From Sanguinoderma infundibulare (lineage: Eukaryota > Basidiomycota > Agaricomycetes > Polyporales > Polyporaceae), in NCBI GenBank assembly GCA_032821775.1, contig JAVLRN010000008.1, positions 620,001-684,000 of the forward strand: a stretch of DNA of 64,000 nucleotides. Reading direction: 5' to 3'. Under the pieces are notes generated by a model. The model did no database searches and was not told the origin of the DNA. It saw only the letters and a list, made by a program, of their open reading frames with translations. Below are positions 46,304 to 58,640 of this stretch, piece after piece (within the stretch, counting starts at the first letter, position 1; every line of letters starts with the position of its first letter). Position numbers and translations under genes: made by a program.

Positions 46304-48016
46304 TTATACATCGACTTCACGGGTATCTTCCAGGCGTGCATCCTGGTTTCGTTCTTGATGATCTTCGATAGCCAGGAGGAGATCCTCCCACATCACCACG
46401 CCAAAATCCCAGCGGCTAAGCGTGCCGTCTCCGCGCTCCTCCTGTTCGTCACTCTCCTCCAAGTTCCTGACCATGCACTCCCTCGCGTTCAGTTTAGGAA
46501 ACATGGTGGCGATGACCGCGCCCGTGCGCAAACGGTCGTCCACAGCGAACATGTCCATCGCGTCGAAGCCCAGCCAGCGCAGCGTGTCCTGGACGGGTAG
46601 CGGGTCCGGGAGAAGGCACTCCCAGTCTGCCGCAGCCTCGGCATTGAGCCCGGATACCATCAGGTGGCTGAGCGACGGGCACAGGCGCGCAAAGTGCGCC
46701 AGCCCGGCCGGCGTCAGCGCGAGGAGCCCGACGGAGATGGACAGATAGATCGACTCGGCCCGAGGGAGCGCCTTCGCGAGGGCTTCGTAGTCGTCGTCCT
46801 CGCCCTCGAGTCCCTGGTCGGCCGCGATCCTGATACGCTTCAGGCCGCTGAGGTGCGGAAGCAGATGCTCGAGGAAGCCCGAGAGATCCAAAATCTCTAG
46901 GACGGCGCCAGGCGCGGCCTCTAGTTCCATCTCCAAAACCTTCAGATGCGTGCACTTTGGGCCAATGATCGCGAACTGGCGCTGCCAGCCCGACAGGGTC
47001 GAGATCCCATGCGATATAATGCGGAGGGCTTCGAGTGGGCTGCTGAGACACTGGCAGACTTGGGTGATGTCCATCTCGTCCCCTTCGACAGACAATTCTC
47101 GGAGTCTGGGAAACCCGGCGATGTCCTTTAATGACTGGCCAGCGAGCTTGATGCGGAAAAATAGCGTTTCGAGGCTGGGCATCTCTGCCAGGTGACGGAC
47201 CGTCGCCGCATCCGAGATTTCGATCGATCCGGCGAGATCGAGAGTGCGTAGATATTGGAGGCTCCGTGCGGCGGTGCGCACTGGACTGCTGTGCATCTTC
47301 CGGCAGAGCCTGAGGACGTCGAGGCGGGGGATGTCGGTGCACACGGCATCAAGGAGCATGTCGACTGCTGCCTCTTGACGGAGCAGATGATCCTCCCCAT
47401 CTCTCTCGTCACCGGGCATGAAGTAAAGCACGAGATGGCGGATGGATGGACTGAGGAGGCAGAGGAGGGAGGTGTCGAACGGCATAACGACGTAGATGAG
47501 GGCATGGAGACGAGGGAGGAGGACGTCTCCGCGGAGCTGCCGAGCGAGATGTGGCCAGAAGGAGTGGTCCATGAAGCTGCCGGTCTCGTGGTCAAAGCGA
47601 ACCGAGCGGACATACCGTGTATATTGAAGAAAACGGGACCAGTCCTCGGGGCGTATCTCATCGGTGAGGCTCTGTGATAGTATGAGGGTGAGTGCTCGGC
47701 AGGAAGTGATGTGAGTGCAGATTGTTCGTACGTATGTGTACTCCCTTTCCGGGATCACTGGATCGCTGACGGATTGAAGGGAAGGGAGGAGGCGGAATAG
47801 GGGGAACAAGGTCTTCAGCGAGGACCACAGGACGCAGAGAGTGGGGTCTTTAAACGCTCTGCACACCAGTGCTGCGCTCGCGAGCATGCGCTCTTCCTCT
47901 TCCCCACCAGGTAGGTTTTCTTTTGGATCCCTGGGGACCAGTGGACAGGCGAACCAGTCAAATACCAGGGTGAGGATATCGAGATTGAGCAATGCCTTGT
48001 GGACGACGGAGGACAT
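46304..48016 (-). CDS. F-box protein with leucine-rich repeat-like tail, 570 aa
   Basis: Single uninterrupted exon. An F-box-like region at the N-terminus (KALLNLDILTLVFDWF, then ASAALVCRAFKDPTLCVLW, residues about 7-65) is followed by SLKTLFPLFRLLPS and by loosely repeating leucine-rich segments such as LQYLRTLDLAGSIEI, MPSLETLFFRIKLAG and FPRLRELSVEG to about residue 470, the normal layout of Agaricomycete F-box proteins. These serve as substrate receptors of SCF ubiquitin ligases; the target is not known. The C-terminus is acidic (EESDEQEERGDG). No lesion seen. ATG at 48,016 is the first methionine of the frame. Confidence 0.85.
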   Translation of the reverse strand: MSSVVHKALLNLDILTLVFDWFACPLVPRDPKENLPGGEEEERMLASAALVCRAFKDPTLCVLWSSLKTLFPLFRLLPSLQSVSDPVIPEREYTYVRTICTHITSCRALTLILSQSLTDEIRPEDWSRFLQYTRYVRSVRFDHETGSFMDHSFWPHLARQLRGDVLLPRLHALIYVVMPFDTSLLCLLSPSIRHLVLYFMPGDERDGEDHLLRQEAAVDMLLDAVCTDIPRLDVLRLCRKMHSSPVRTAARSLQYLRTLDLAGSIEISDAATVRHLAEMPSLETLFFRIKLAGQSLKDIAGFPRLRELSVEGDEMDITQVCQCLSSPLEALRIISHGISTLSGWQRQFAIIGPKCTHLKVLEMELEAAPGAVLEILDLSGFLEHLLPHLSGLKRIRIAADQGLEGEDDDYEALAKALPRAESIYLSISVGLLALTPAGLAHFARLCPSLSHLMVSGLNAEAAADWECLLPDPLPVQDTLRWLGFDAMDMFAVDDRLRTGAVIATMFPKLNARECMVRNLEESDEQEERGDGTLSRWDFGVVMWEDLLLAIEDHQERNQDARLEDTREVDV

Positions 48017-50494
48017 GAGCTGGGTTTGATGGTGGAGGTTGAAATGGTCAGGAACTTGTGGGAGGAAACGGGGCGCGCGGGAGGGAAGCGAACGGGGGAG
48101 AATGTAGTTGCATTTGAATGCTAAAGCAAACGGGTGAGGAACAACGCATCGTGAGCGAAACTAAATACATGTGCAAACAAGACTAAATCGCCTTGCGCTT
48201 TGCTTCGTTTGGCTGTGGTCCTGTGGAGCATTGACAGGTGCGGCTGTGGGAGAGGGACGAGGCGAGCACCATGACAGGAACAAAAACAATAACGGGACTC
48301 GAGCGCCACGGTCGCGGCCCGCGCTTTCCAACCATCGCCCCCATCCGCAGCTGAACCAAGCAAAGTGCGAGGCGGTTTATAATACAATGAACGGAGCAGA
48401 CGCGCGGTTTAATATACAAGTAGGCAAATAGTAAGAAGGAAGGCGTGCACCAGGGAGGGAAGGTGGGTAGCGAAAATACGAACTACACAAAGCGCTGTCG
48501 GGCGGCAGTGAGAGAGTCAGCGAGGCTCGACGCCGTCAAGGACCCCGCAAGCGTGCGTACCTGGCGGGCGGTGAGAGAGGATTGAGCGATCAGTGGACCT
48601 CGATTCAGCCGCTATATGCCAGGCTCGCGCCTGCCCGACTCCTAACTCCCATGCGAGGAGGAAAGCGCGCATGCCGGCGGGTGTGGCTAGATCAGGAGAG
48701 GAGCGCGCGAGCTGGCGCGGCCGGCTCGAGAGGCACATACCACTGCGGGGCACAGCACGCTACCGGCGATTTACCTTGTGTAACCTCGGTTTAAACCCGA
48801 AACAAGTTATCCGAGACAGTGTGAGCGTACAAGACTGCGAGCACAGAGCAAGCTCGCTGACATAAGCGTAATATTTCCAACCCAACTCCAGGTTGTATCT
48901 ATGATACTCCGCCAACTTTGCCACGCTCGTCCTGTTTCAAGGGGGCAAGAACAATAGAAACCTCTGAGCAGCGAGACATGAGGCGCAGGGTAATTCACGC
49001 AGGGTCCATCCTGCGAAAGAAACAAAAAAGGATGTGAAATCGCGGTGGTAATAGACGATCCAAGCAGCTCCTCTCTTCAATGGCCTTCAAGTTCATCCGA
49101 GTGGTCGCGAGCCTTGTGCAATGGAGATTAGCACAGCTTCAAGAGCACAATTACAGGTCGCACACAATACGAATTTGCCGCTCATGTAGTGGTTTCTCAA
49201 CACATACTTATACAAGATCTGCCGACTCCACCAAAGTGATGATCCTCCACCAATTTATAGATGCTCTATACCGACATCTTCCTCGCGTGCATCCCAGTGT
49301 CGTGCTCGATGATCATACCCGCAACACTGTTTCTGCCTCGCTTCTCTGTACTGTTCTTCGTGATCAATGACCGTACATCTCTACATGATCGGAATCACAA
49401 TAATTGACCATTATCAAGACATCGGGATGTCAGAAATATACGCAGCTTGCGCGAAGCGCCTAATTGTTTTTGTTTGTGTACCCTCGAAGCCAAACTACGT
49501 CACGGCATCGAGCGCAGTATCGGACAGCCCTCGAACTTCGCGAAGTTCTCTGCCGCCCTCTCCCACCGGTTTGGACTCTCCCTGTACACACTACTCTTCT
49601 TCTTGCTGAAACCATACTCACCTTAGAGTCACTTCGAATGACAGGAAGCTGCGGGCGCCACCTCAGCGCTGAATTCGTCCTCCACAGAGTCAGTGTCATC
49701 CCGTTCATGAACGTTGCCTCCGAAAAAGCACTTTGATCCGAGCGCTGCCTCGCGCTCCTTCCCAAGATGTGATCCTTCGATGGGACTTTGGGCGCACCAA
49801 TATGTTCGCGCACCGTTCAGCTCTTCCATCGCCTCCACCGATTGGGCTCGCTACAAGGTTCGAGCTCCGATGGGCAAGCGGGCTACCTCGTCGAACAGCT
49901 TGGCTTTCGCGCAGATGGACATCCGCCAGCGGACTTGACATCGTTAAAATCTATACCTTGTGTGGTCTCGATTGTCTTGCACCCCTCAACGTCGTCGGTA
50001 ATCACGCTACATCGAAGCCAGAAAAGGCGCTGACCCACACCCTCGTGAACACGCCAATGAGACACCTCCAACGCAGATCAAAAGACGAATGGTATTTCAA
50101 ACACGAGGTACTCTAGGTATAAATTCATACCGTTGCCAAGCGTTCCTTGTCTTTCCGCCTTCTCGCGCGTTCCGCACCGACGACCTTGTGTCTTCTCTGT
50201 CCTAGTTGCGCAGCAATCGGAGCGTGCATCAGCGGAGATCATATCGAGGAAGCACCGCAACGACAGCGCCTTTCCCTAGTGATTCTTGCTTTATCAAGGT
50301 GGCCTGGACATGACTCTGCGAGCAGCTGATCCAGCCGTGCGAAGAGGAAGCACCTGGAGATGCTCGAGGGTCCGAATTTCAACCAACGCCACTCGGGTTG
50401 CCCATATACCAACTTGAACTTGAACTTGACCGTCTCCTCCTCGTTCGTTGAACGCCCTCCTCCTCCGACTTGCCAACCCAATCACTAGCTGAAT
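48017..50494. other. Gene-poor stretch of 2.5 kb
   Basis: No gene is supported. Many short frames exist on both strands but none shows a domain or consistent codon bias. At about 49,760-49,920 a plus-strand scrap reads SIASTDWARYKVRAPMGK and, one frame over, AGYLVEQLGF; this resembles the FunK1 segment SDWPRYKIRAPRG followed by FLVGKPTF and could be a decayed kinase remnant. The stretch 48,100-49,400 shows nothing. Confidence 0.45.
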
Positions 50495-52836
50495 ATGCCC
50501 ACCGAACAACAGCCTCGGAAGGTGATGAGGTACGGCCAGAAGGGCGCCATTATCCGTAGATTTAGATAGAGGCACAGGCCCCCAAAGAACATCCTAGACA
50601 TGGGGATTGGGACGGACGAAGAGGTGAGTAGAAAGCTCGTCTTCAACATCTTTGAGGCACCAAATGATATCGGACGTTTCTTTCAACACAGCTTATGCAG
50701 ATGTTTCCTCAGTGCGGTCTGCAGGGATTGCTCGACGACCCACCCGAGTCGCTCCCTGAACTTTTGCAAGACGCGCTTACGACCGGCAAAGCGCTTGAGA
50801 GGCAAAAGAAGTTGGCAGATGCGGTGGATGGAGATGGCGGCGATGAGGCCCTGAAGACGGGCGCAAAGAACACGGGGGTTAGGGCGATGAAGAAGGTACG
50901 TCGAGTCCTCGGTGATTTGGGAGTCATACTAACAAGGGCTGGGTTGCTGTAGCCTTCTAAGGCGACGAGTGGTACACGGCCGCCCCCACGTCGCCTCGTT
51001 CCCATTCTCCCTAAGCCCTTGCCTAAGAATGAGGCCCCCCAAGTCAGGTACCCCTCAACACAGCGCGGAAAGCATTACGACCCCTCTGGGGCCTCATCGG
51101 CGTCCCTTCCACGGGTATACCGCCAGACCGGCTCCTTCGACTTCTCCAGCCCGGCGTCGTTCAAAGCATACGACTACCCTTCGGCTCTTCCCACTTCCCG
51201 CCACCCGATTACGGGCGTCCTAGAGGAACCGCGCGAACAATGTGATTGTCCTGGACTGCTTGATTTCCCCACAAATGTCGCTCTGCCTGCCGCGCACGCC
51301 GCCGCATCCCCCACCTTAAGCTCCGATGCAGAGTACGCGTATGCCGCGTATCGAGCTTCGACCGGGCCCTTTTCCGCCGCCTCGTCATCTGCAGAGTCGA
51401 GCAGTGGGAGCCCTTCGACACCGTCATCACCATCGTCACCCGGAGTGTGGTCCCTGAGCCCAGGATTGGGAGTAAAGCCTCCCCTCACGTACAGCGCGCA
51501 CCAGTTCATCCCTTGTCTGGACATCCCCTGCCATACCGCGACAACCGCAGACAGCTATGGCGCCAGCTTCCAGGGATTCTCCGATTCGCTTCCGCTAGAG
51601 TCCTCGGAGCACAGCGACAAATACGCCCCCTCAGACACTTCCCTTCAGCAAATATACACTGGCCAGACCGGCTCATCCGCCATTCCAGCGTCGTTCGAAG
51701 TATATGACTGCAGTCTTCCTATGGCGCAGGTGCGATCTGACTTGGCCACTTCCCCCCATCCGAGTACGCGCGGCCCCACGGATGCGCGCGAGCAATGCAA
51801 TTGTCCCGGACTGCTTGATTCCCCCACGAGCGTCGATCCGCGCGCCACGTACGCCACCCCATCCCCCGCCATAACCTTCGATGCAGAGTCCGCATATGCC
51901 GCATACCAAGCTTCGACCGGGCACTTCGTCGCCCCATCGTCGTCGGGCACGTGGTCCGAGACTCCAGGATTGGGATCAACAGCTTTCCTCATGGACAGCG
52001 CGGACCAGGTCGACCCTTTCCCGCGCGTCCCACGCCAAGGCGCAGTAGCCATAGACAGCTGCAATCCCGTCTACGAGGGCTCCCCCAATGCGCTTTCGCT
52101 TTCTTTGCACGGTCACTACCCCAATGACGGGGCGGCATTGAACGAGCACTACGTGCTCGGGGCACCACAGGACGGCGTACTCGAATCTCAGCTGCCGATA
52201 TATGCGTCTGTGTCCGTCCACCGCACCTCGAGCACGCTCGCTCATGGTGGAATCTGGGAGCTAGGTCCTCGTCTGGACATGGATGAGATGCCAGGGACAG
52301 CATATCCACCCCTGGCGGGTAGCGAGTATGTTTTGTCGACAGCCCCAGTCCGGGATGGTCAGCGATCAGACCAGATCGAGGACCTCCGAACAAGCAGCGC
52401 ATACACTCCCGGCGGGAACATTCCAGTCCATGACCATCCCCTCATGCCAGGGACGACCCATGACGTGTATGCATATCCAGACAACCATTACACCTGGACA
52501 TCGCAAGCATCGCACTATGCCCCCCACGTCCGGATGGGCCATGAGACCGCATCGGAGAACACGGAGAACTTGGCGACAACTTGGTCCATGATCCCCCCCG
52601 TGACCGACGACGGTCTCTACACCCACCCTTCCGACCGCGGTCTGGACGCCAGTTTGCCAGAGTCTCTTCCCCTCTCTTCCCCGCACCAGCGAGGAGTAGC
52701 CAACAACGCGCACTCAGATATGAGCACTCACCTCTCGCTTTATAGCACGCTTGCTCATGCCCTGCGCCCGCACAACATGTATCTCCATCCCGCCACCGTC
52801 TCCTCCCAAAAGGCGACGTTGTTGTCGGATATCTGA
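50495..52836 (+). CDS. Proline/serine-rich protein with internal duplication, 719 aa
   Basis: Four exons: 50,495-50,529, 50,578-50,623, 50,701-50,895 and 50,953-52,836, with introns of 48, 77 and 57 bp and clean GT-AG ends. The joins give MPTEQQPRKVMRPPKNILDM at the N-terminus. I do not recognise the family. Residues about 149-265 and 328-433 are a duplicated module: both have a (R/G)QTGS start, REQC(D/N)CPGLLD, DAE(Y/S)AYAAY(R/Q)ASTG and a (S/E)TPGLG-like end. The CxCPGLLD motif occurs twice. The rest is low in hydrophobic residues, rich in Pro, Ser, His and Tyr, and probably largely disordered. No signal peptide or membrane segment. It may be lineage-specific. Confidence 0.7.
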
Positions 52837-53776
52837 CCCATATTGATTCCCTGTACAGCGTGCATTCTGCGTTCCATGACGATCGCAGTCCCGCAGCGTA
52901 CGACTCAGGTCCCCTGATAACGAATGTACTTCTTCCACAGACTCTTCTTGTCGTAGACGTAACCAGAAATCACAATGCTTGATTTGTATCTTGCCGCGTT
53001 AAGTCCTGCAGCTGCAACCAGTGTGTTGTCGATTGTGATCGAGTCTTGTGCGATTTTCGAGACAGGGCATGCAGAGCATGGGAATGATTTGCTATGGGCA
53101 AGTGTATCCGACCGTCGGATATACTGACCCATAGCACATTCTCCCCGAGCCATCGTCTTTCCACAAGCAAGATCTGGAACCCAGGCAGACGAGCGAAGAA
53201 ATGCAGAAGACTCGGAGTCGGCGGATGAGGAGAGGAGGACAGCGCTGAGTGATTTTCGATTTGATCACAAGAGCCGAAGTACAAATTTGGTAACACAGAC
53301 GCCCCCGCAGCTTTTGCCACGCATCCGCGCGCACACGTCACCCACCCTCCCATCGGTGGCCTGTTATCTTCTACCCGTGCGTGTCTCATACATGCATACA
53401 TGCAATTGGTAAGTACAGTATGAGTAACCCTTTCCTCAAACTGATGTCGATAAGCCCGGAATGACCAGGAGCTCCGACCACCGCAAAGAGGCCCCCGAAA
53501 TTGCATACTGTCGCAGCTCAGCAGACTAAAATCTGAACCCATGTCGTCATCGCGTCGGATACATTTCCAACAATAATACGTCACAGATGTATATGCATCC
53601 GTGGAAAATGTCAACTTACAGAGCACCAAGCAACGAACCTGAAGACCTGGGACGACTTGCATTGCAGCGTGCCGAGTACTTGCCCTCGCCTACAAGAAAT
53701 ATGGGTGCAAGCAACTGCAAGGTGAGTATTAGATCGTTCCCAATGTTCTTCCTCCTTTATCGTTTCTCGGTTTCCC
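52837..53776. other. Intergenic region
   Basis: A 230-codon minus-strand frame (52,970-53,662) crosses most of it but has random-looking composition (many Cys, His and Arg, no bias) and is not accepted. A donor-like GTGAGT at 53,722 and an acceptor-like CTAG ending near 53,785 lie just upstream of the next gene and may belong to its 5' part. Confidence 0.4.
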
Positions 53777-54015
53777 ATGTCTAGGCCTCTTCACGCTGTG
53801 ACGTCGGATTGGCAACGGGCCCAGATCCTCGGTCGGCTGCCTATTCGCCTCCCGGATGTCAGCCACCACGTGCCCAGCCACAAACTTGTCCGAACGACCT
53901 TCAGATCCCTCAACGTTTCTTCCGCCGTCCGCACCCCACCATCTGATACTGCCTTCGACAAGGCACCGACTGCTATTGGCACTTCGTCTCAACAACCCTT
54001 ACCTGGCTCATCAGA

Positions 54016-55586
54016 ATGTGGGCACTGCTCGTTGCGGTTATGCAAGGGATCGCCGAATTTCTCGGCACTGGCTTCTTCTACCTCGCTTCCATCATCATTC
54101 GTCTTGACTTCTTCTATCAAGTCATCGATCAGCTCGTGGCCGGTTCTTATCTCGACGCCGTGGACGTCATCCTTTACGGCGGGCATTTCGCGATGGACTC
54201 CGGCACGGTCAGGCCGGAACTCACTCTCGGCATCGCCCTCAAGGCCACCACACGCTTCCTTTGGGTGTTCCTGCCATTGTGCGACTTGACCTTGATCATC
54301 CTCGACATCCTCCGCTCCCTTTGGCGCGAGCCTCGCGAATCCTCGGCACCGCTCTGCCGTCTCGTCTACTCGGTCGTCGTGGTCACGTACTACATATGCT
54401 CGTTCGTTATCAAAGCTGGCCTAGCCATTTGCGGTCTTCTTCCTCGGATCGTCTCTGCCGCCACGGATGCATTCATGATCGCGGTCATCGCTGTATTTGC
54501 CATAGTCCTCCACGGGATGAGCATTCTTGCTTGCAGGGCTGAGCGTGCGGCTGGGACGTTCGTGCGCGGCATGAAGGCTCCACCCGTCGTCGTTGCGGTT
54601 GGCTTTGGTTCGGTGGGCAAGAGTATTGGGACGATGGGCCTCAAGGTACGTCTGCATGTCCACGATACACACGGCTTTTCTCTTCATGGCCACGTCTGTA
54701 GATGCTATGGACACAGAAGCCGTGCCAACCGAGGACGATAGTCGATGAGGTCAAGAACAATGTCGCTGCTGTTGATCCGGTGTCTGGTTCTGACTCCGAA
54801 GCCACGGTCTCTCTCGCGACGGACGTCGTCGATCTTGCCTCGAATGTCCTACCCATGGACTTGGATGTTTCCTCGAAGCCCTCTGCGGATGACACCACCG
54901 AAGCGGAAGCCTTTGACCTTCACGTTGCACCCCTCTCGTCTCGCTCGACGTGCGCGCCTTCAGCCCCACCTCGCCAGATCATGTCTGAGAACGACAACCC
55001 CAACGTCGGGTCAGCTGAGCTCCCCACGCCTCAGTTGTCGTCTTCCACGGCCGGCGCTATGCCTTTCGTCCCGGGACTCCCCTGCGTCGCTTCGTTCACG
55101 ATCATCTCTCTGCCGCCTACCATCCGCAAGGTTCAGTTCGTGGACCCGAGATGCGAGTCAACGCGAAGAGACAGACCCTCCCCCAAGCCCCGCGTCACCT
55201 TCTCGTCGCAGTCGCATTTTGGCCCCTACACGGCGCGGTCGACGTCTCCCCCTCGTTCTTCCACACCAAAGAGCTCGAAGTACGCTCCCATCGAGTCCAC
55301 TCTCGCCGCGCTTAAGATCGCGTTTCTGCAGCGGTCGCTGTCGAAGCCCAAGACGTCTACCAAACCTAGGTCATCGAGCTGTCCTCCCACCGGGTCCTCT
55401 TCGCCGAACGTCGATTCTTCGAGCTCAAGCACGGAGAGGAGAAGAGGCTTTAGGAAGACAATGGGCAGAAAACGGCAAGAGAAGGCGAAGGGGATACAGA
55501 CCGAGGCTGGTGCTGGTGCAGCGAGGTGGCTTAAGCAGCCTTGGCAAAGGTCGCTCTGGTCGATTCTTTCCATCCCAGGCATTTAG
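54016..55586 (+). CDS. Predicted four-helix membrane protein, 504 aa from this start
   Basis: Two exons, 54,016-54,645 and 54,702-55,586 (intron 56 bp). Residues about 2-26, 80-98, 115-143 and 151-173 are hydrophobic helices; the remaining 330 residues are soluble, with an acidic stretch followed by a Ser/Pro-rich and basic tail (TERRRGFRKTMGRKRQEKAK). I do not recognise the family. The 5' end is uncertain: coding bias continues upstream of 54,016 in the same frame back to a TGA near 53,947, and a neighbouring frame (ATG at 53,777, RLPIRLPDVSHHVPSHKLVR) also looks coding up to about 53,950, so a frameshift or unrecognised exon may be present. No link to the neighbours is evident. Confidence 0.65.
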
Positions 55587-56017
55587 AATTGGTCGTCGGT
55601 TGAATATCTGGGCCCTGTGTGCGTGTATCTATATGAGTTGATTCATTTCCCAACATCTCTATCTTCCTATGCTCTTTCTCCCTCAACAAGTGCAGTTCTT
55701 CAGTGGACGAAATGCAACGCGCTGCCGGCCACTCGAGGGCGCTTCCTCCGGGTGAGTGTTTTTGCATATCTGTGCTACTGAGCATTTAGAACAATAGGAA
55801 GTTGGCCACATGCAGATGGAAGGCAGTCCAGCTTGAGCCATGGTTCGTCATAGCTTACCTCTGTGGCGTGGGCGCTAAGTTTTCACACAAGTTGAACTCG
55901 GACACCTTCCTCTTCCTCCTACCGCCGCCGCCACTCGCGCGCAGCCACGATACTATCCTATCGCACTCATCGCATTACTATCAAATCCGTCGCGCATTGC
56001 ACCATACGACGCGCGAT
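55587..56017. other. Intergenic region upstream of FunK1 pseudogene
   Basis: No gene or repeat seen. It should contain the 3' end of the membrane-protein gene and the former promoter of the FunK1 pseudogene. Confidence 0.5.
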
Positions 56018-58640
56018 ATGGCGCGCAACGCTATCCAGCTGAATGTCGAAGAGTTTCGTCACACCTTCCTCCCATCCGATCTCGGTCGTCCAACTCGGCT
56101 ACGAAGCGCTAGGCGAAACCCTTTTACTACGCTCAAGGACGCGGATGGAATCTCAGCTCATGACATTTCTGTGCGCTTCGTAAGTTTTCGCTGCCCATTG
56201 CCTCTGGTGGTTGTGGTTGTGCTTACTCGAGTGTTAGGCCGAGTCTATCAACGGTTCGACCCTTATCCCCGGTTCGACCCTCTCACACTTCAAGTCCAGC
56301 TCGACTAGCGGTAAGATCGGGAGGAGTCTCCATACAGCCCTTTTCAGAGGGTATTACACATCGCGGAGTAGGCGTCAGCCTTGGTGGGCCGACCAGACCA
56401 TCTCGGTGGAGTTCGAGGACCATACTGATGGCATCGATCCCTTTGATCGCCTCCAAGACGATGATGGATCGGCTACGGAACGTGACCGTCGAGGCATTTT
56501 TAACAAGATCGTTGCTACTGCCCATCTCCTCTTCGCCTCCCAACATCGAGTCTTCCTCTTCATGTTCCTCATTATTGGACGCAGATTCCGCCTCCTGCGC
56601 TGGGACCGCTCTGGGATCATTACCACCCCTTCCATCGATTACTAAGAGGAGTATGGCGTACTCTGTGATCTCCTATCGCGACTCTCTCATTCGGACGACC
56701 TGGGGCTCGGTTTTGACCACAGTGCCACTCGCATCCTTCCCGGTAAACCGGACTACCTGCGGATGGATGGAGCCTTACACCACGGTCCTGACCCTTCTAC
56801 CTACGAGCCTTGCGATGCCCCTGCCTGGGAGTATGCACATTCGTCATTCCAAGCATCGCTTGTCGACGACTAGCCACGCTACAAACTCGAGGTTCCCGAT
56901 GCCGACGGGCTCCGTCACTATCTTGTCGGTAAACCTACTTTTATCTCCACTGGAGTCGTCGGTCATGGAACGGGCGGCTACGTTGCTCTTGACTGCGCGA
57001 CGGATCAATTTGCATGGCTCAAGAACACCAGGCGACCATCATACATCCTCGCCGACAAGGAAGGCGACATTCTTCAACGACTCAACCACGCTGGCATCGA
57101 GAACGTCCCGACGCTTGTGTCGCACTCAGACATCCACAGCCAAGTCACATTTATCCCAGACAATCCAGCTCAGCTCTCGTCCGCACACCCCGTCCCCGTT
57201 CCCATGTCACCAGCGACGTCAACCTCCACCTCGAGTGCTTCTCCGATCGGGCTAAACCGAAAGCGGACGAGGGACGACGGTAACGGCTCACCAACCGCTG
57301 CAACCATCAATGTACCCGAGGATCCGGACGAGAATGTTCCTCCGGACAGCCTCCGACGCAAGCACACCCACTACCGCATCGTAGTCCAGGAAGTATGCGT
57401 GCCTCTCAAGTATTCCGAGAACAGTCGTCAGTTAGTATCAGTCGTGCTCGATTGTCTCCGTGGTGAGTACTCGTGGGACTGGTTGTCCTTCTGTGTATTA
57501 ATACCGTCCATTTCAGGTCACTTCCAGGCCGCAACTAACCCCAAGACCCTGCTGCTTCACCGCGACGTCAGCATGGGAAACATGCTCATGCTTCCGAAGG
57601 TAGCGCAGGGGGAGAACGGCTCTCGGATCGTGTGGATTGGGATGCTCAGCGATTGGGAGATGGCAAAGCCACTGAACGATCACCAACTGGCATCAGGAAC
57701 CACTCAAGCAGAGCGCATGGTAAGTCACATTCGTTTCGACGTGGCCACGATCGTTAACAGGGCGCTTTAGGGGACGTATGAGTTCATGTCCATAAATCTT
57801 ATCCAGTATACGTCAGGGCCGGTCACAACTGCCGACGAGCTCGAATCCTTTTTCCACGTGCTGCTGTACTTCGCCATATGCTTCTGCCGCTCCACTTGCG
57901 ATTCGCCGTCAGGGTGGGTCGAAAGTTACTTCCACACTTACCGTGGGCCCGATGCGTTCCACGCAGCCGGTTACAAAGCGACCACCATCGAAGGGTATGG
58001 GCATCTACAAACGATGTCTCCCTTCAGGCTCATCCGCTTCGACAGTCCTTTGGACTCGCTATTTTCGGAAATGCTCCGCTGCTTCAAAGCCCGATACAAG
58101 GTCTTGGAGCACGAGCGCGGCCAATTGGACGCCCCGGACCCGTCGCCCATTCCCCAAGTTCCAGAACCCCCGGTACCGTCCTCGCAACCAGAGCAGCCGT
58201 TCGTCTTCACCGGGCGTCACATACCAGTCACAGAGGAAGACCTGGCCATCCGCGCCGAAATACGGGCCAGGCGGAAAGCTCGGGCCATTTGGGACAACAC
58301 GCCGTCGCCTGAAGAGCGGGAGCTCGTGAGCAAAGTCACGGATCACCCATTCATGCTCGAGCTACTTGAGCGACTGCTCCGGGACGCGAGCTGGCCGGAA
58401 GACGATCGGATTCCTGGTTCCCAGCCTCCGCCGATGGTCATCGCGACCCCGAACCCTACAGCTGTGGCGGGACGCTCGGAGTCAGCACAAGTTGTCGAAG
58501 AGGCGCCGCGGAGGAAGCGGCAGCGGACTGCGGGTCCTTCGCGAGATTCAGCTCCTCCCGCGTGCCCGCGGGCTACGGCTACGCGTCGGACACGTCGTCA
58601 AGCTCGCGCCGCTCCCGTCAAGAAGAGGTCGAAGGCGTGA
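56018..58640 (+). pseudogene. FunK1-type protein kinase with two premature stops
   Basis: The exon plan of the FunK1 genes is fully recognisable: exon 1 56,018-56,179, intron 58 bp, exon 2 56,238-57,462, intron 54 bp, exon 3 57,517-57,719, intron 51 bp, exon 4 57,771-58,640. All blocks are present: VFLFMFLIIGRRFRLLRWDR, GHGTGGYVALDCA, LLLHRDVSMGN, SDWEMAKP and DELESFFHVLLYFAICF. Two nonsense codons interrupt exon 2: TAA at 56,643-56,645 after PSIDY and TAG at 56,871-56,873, where the family has Trp in DWPRYK. No frameshift was found between them, so decay looks recent. Sequencing error at both sites is possible but unlikely. Confidence 0.85.

Noticed and set aside
46494..47342. 282-codon frame inside the F-box gene
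   Set aside because: Same strand, shifted frame; the 570-aa frame explains the region with recognisable motifs.
52970..53662. 230-codon minus-strand frame between two genes
   Set aside because: Rich in Cys, His, Arg and Ser with no codon bias, no domain and no clear start; most likely chance.
54745..55641. 298-codon Arg/Ser/Pro-rich frame overlapping exon 2 of the membrane protein
   Set aside because: Typical +1 shadow of a GC-rich gene; the other frame joins in phase to exon 1 across a clean intron.
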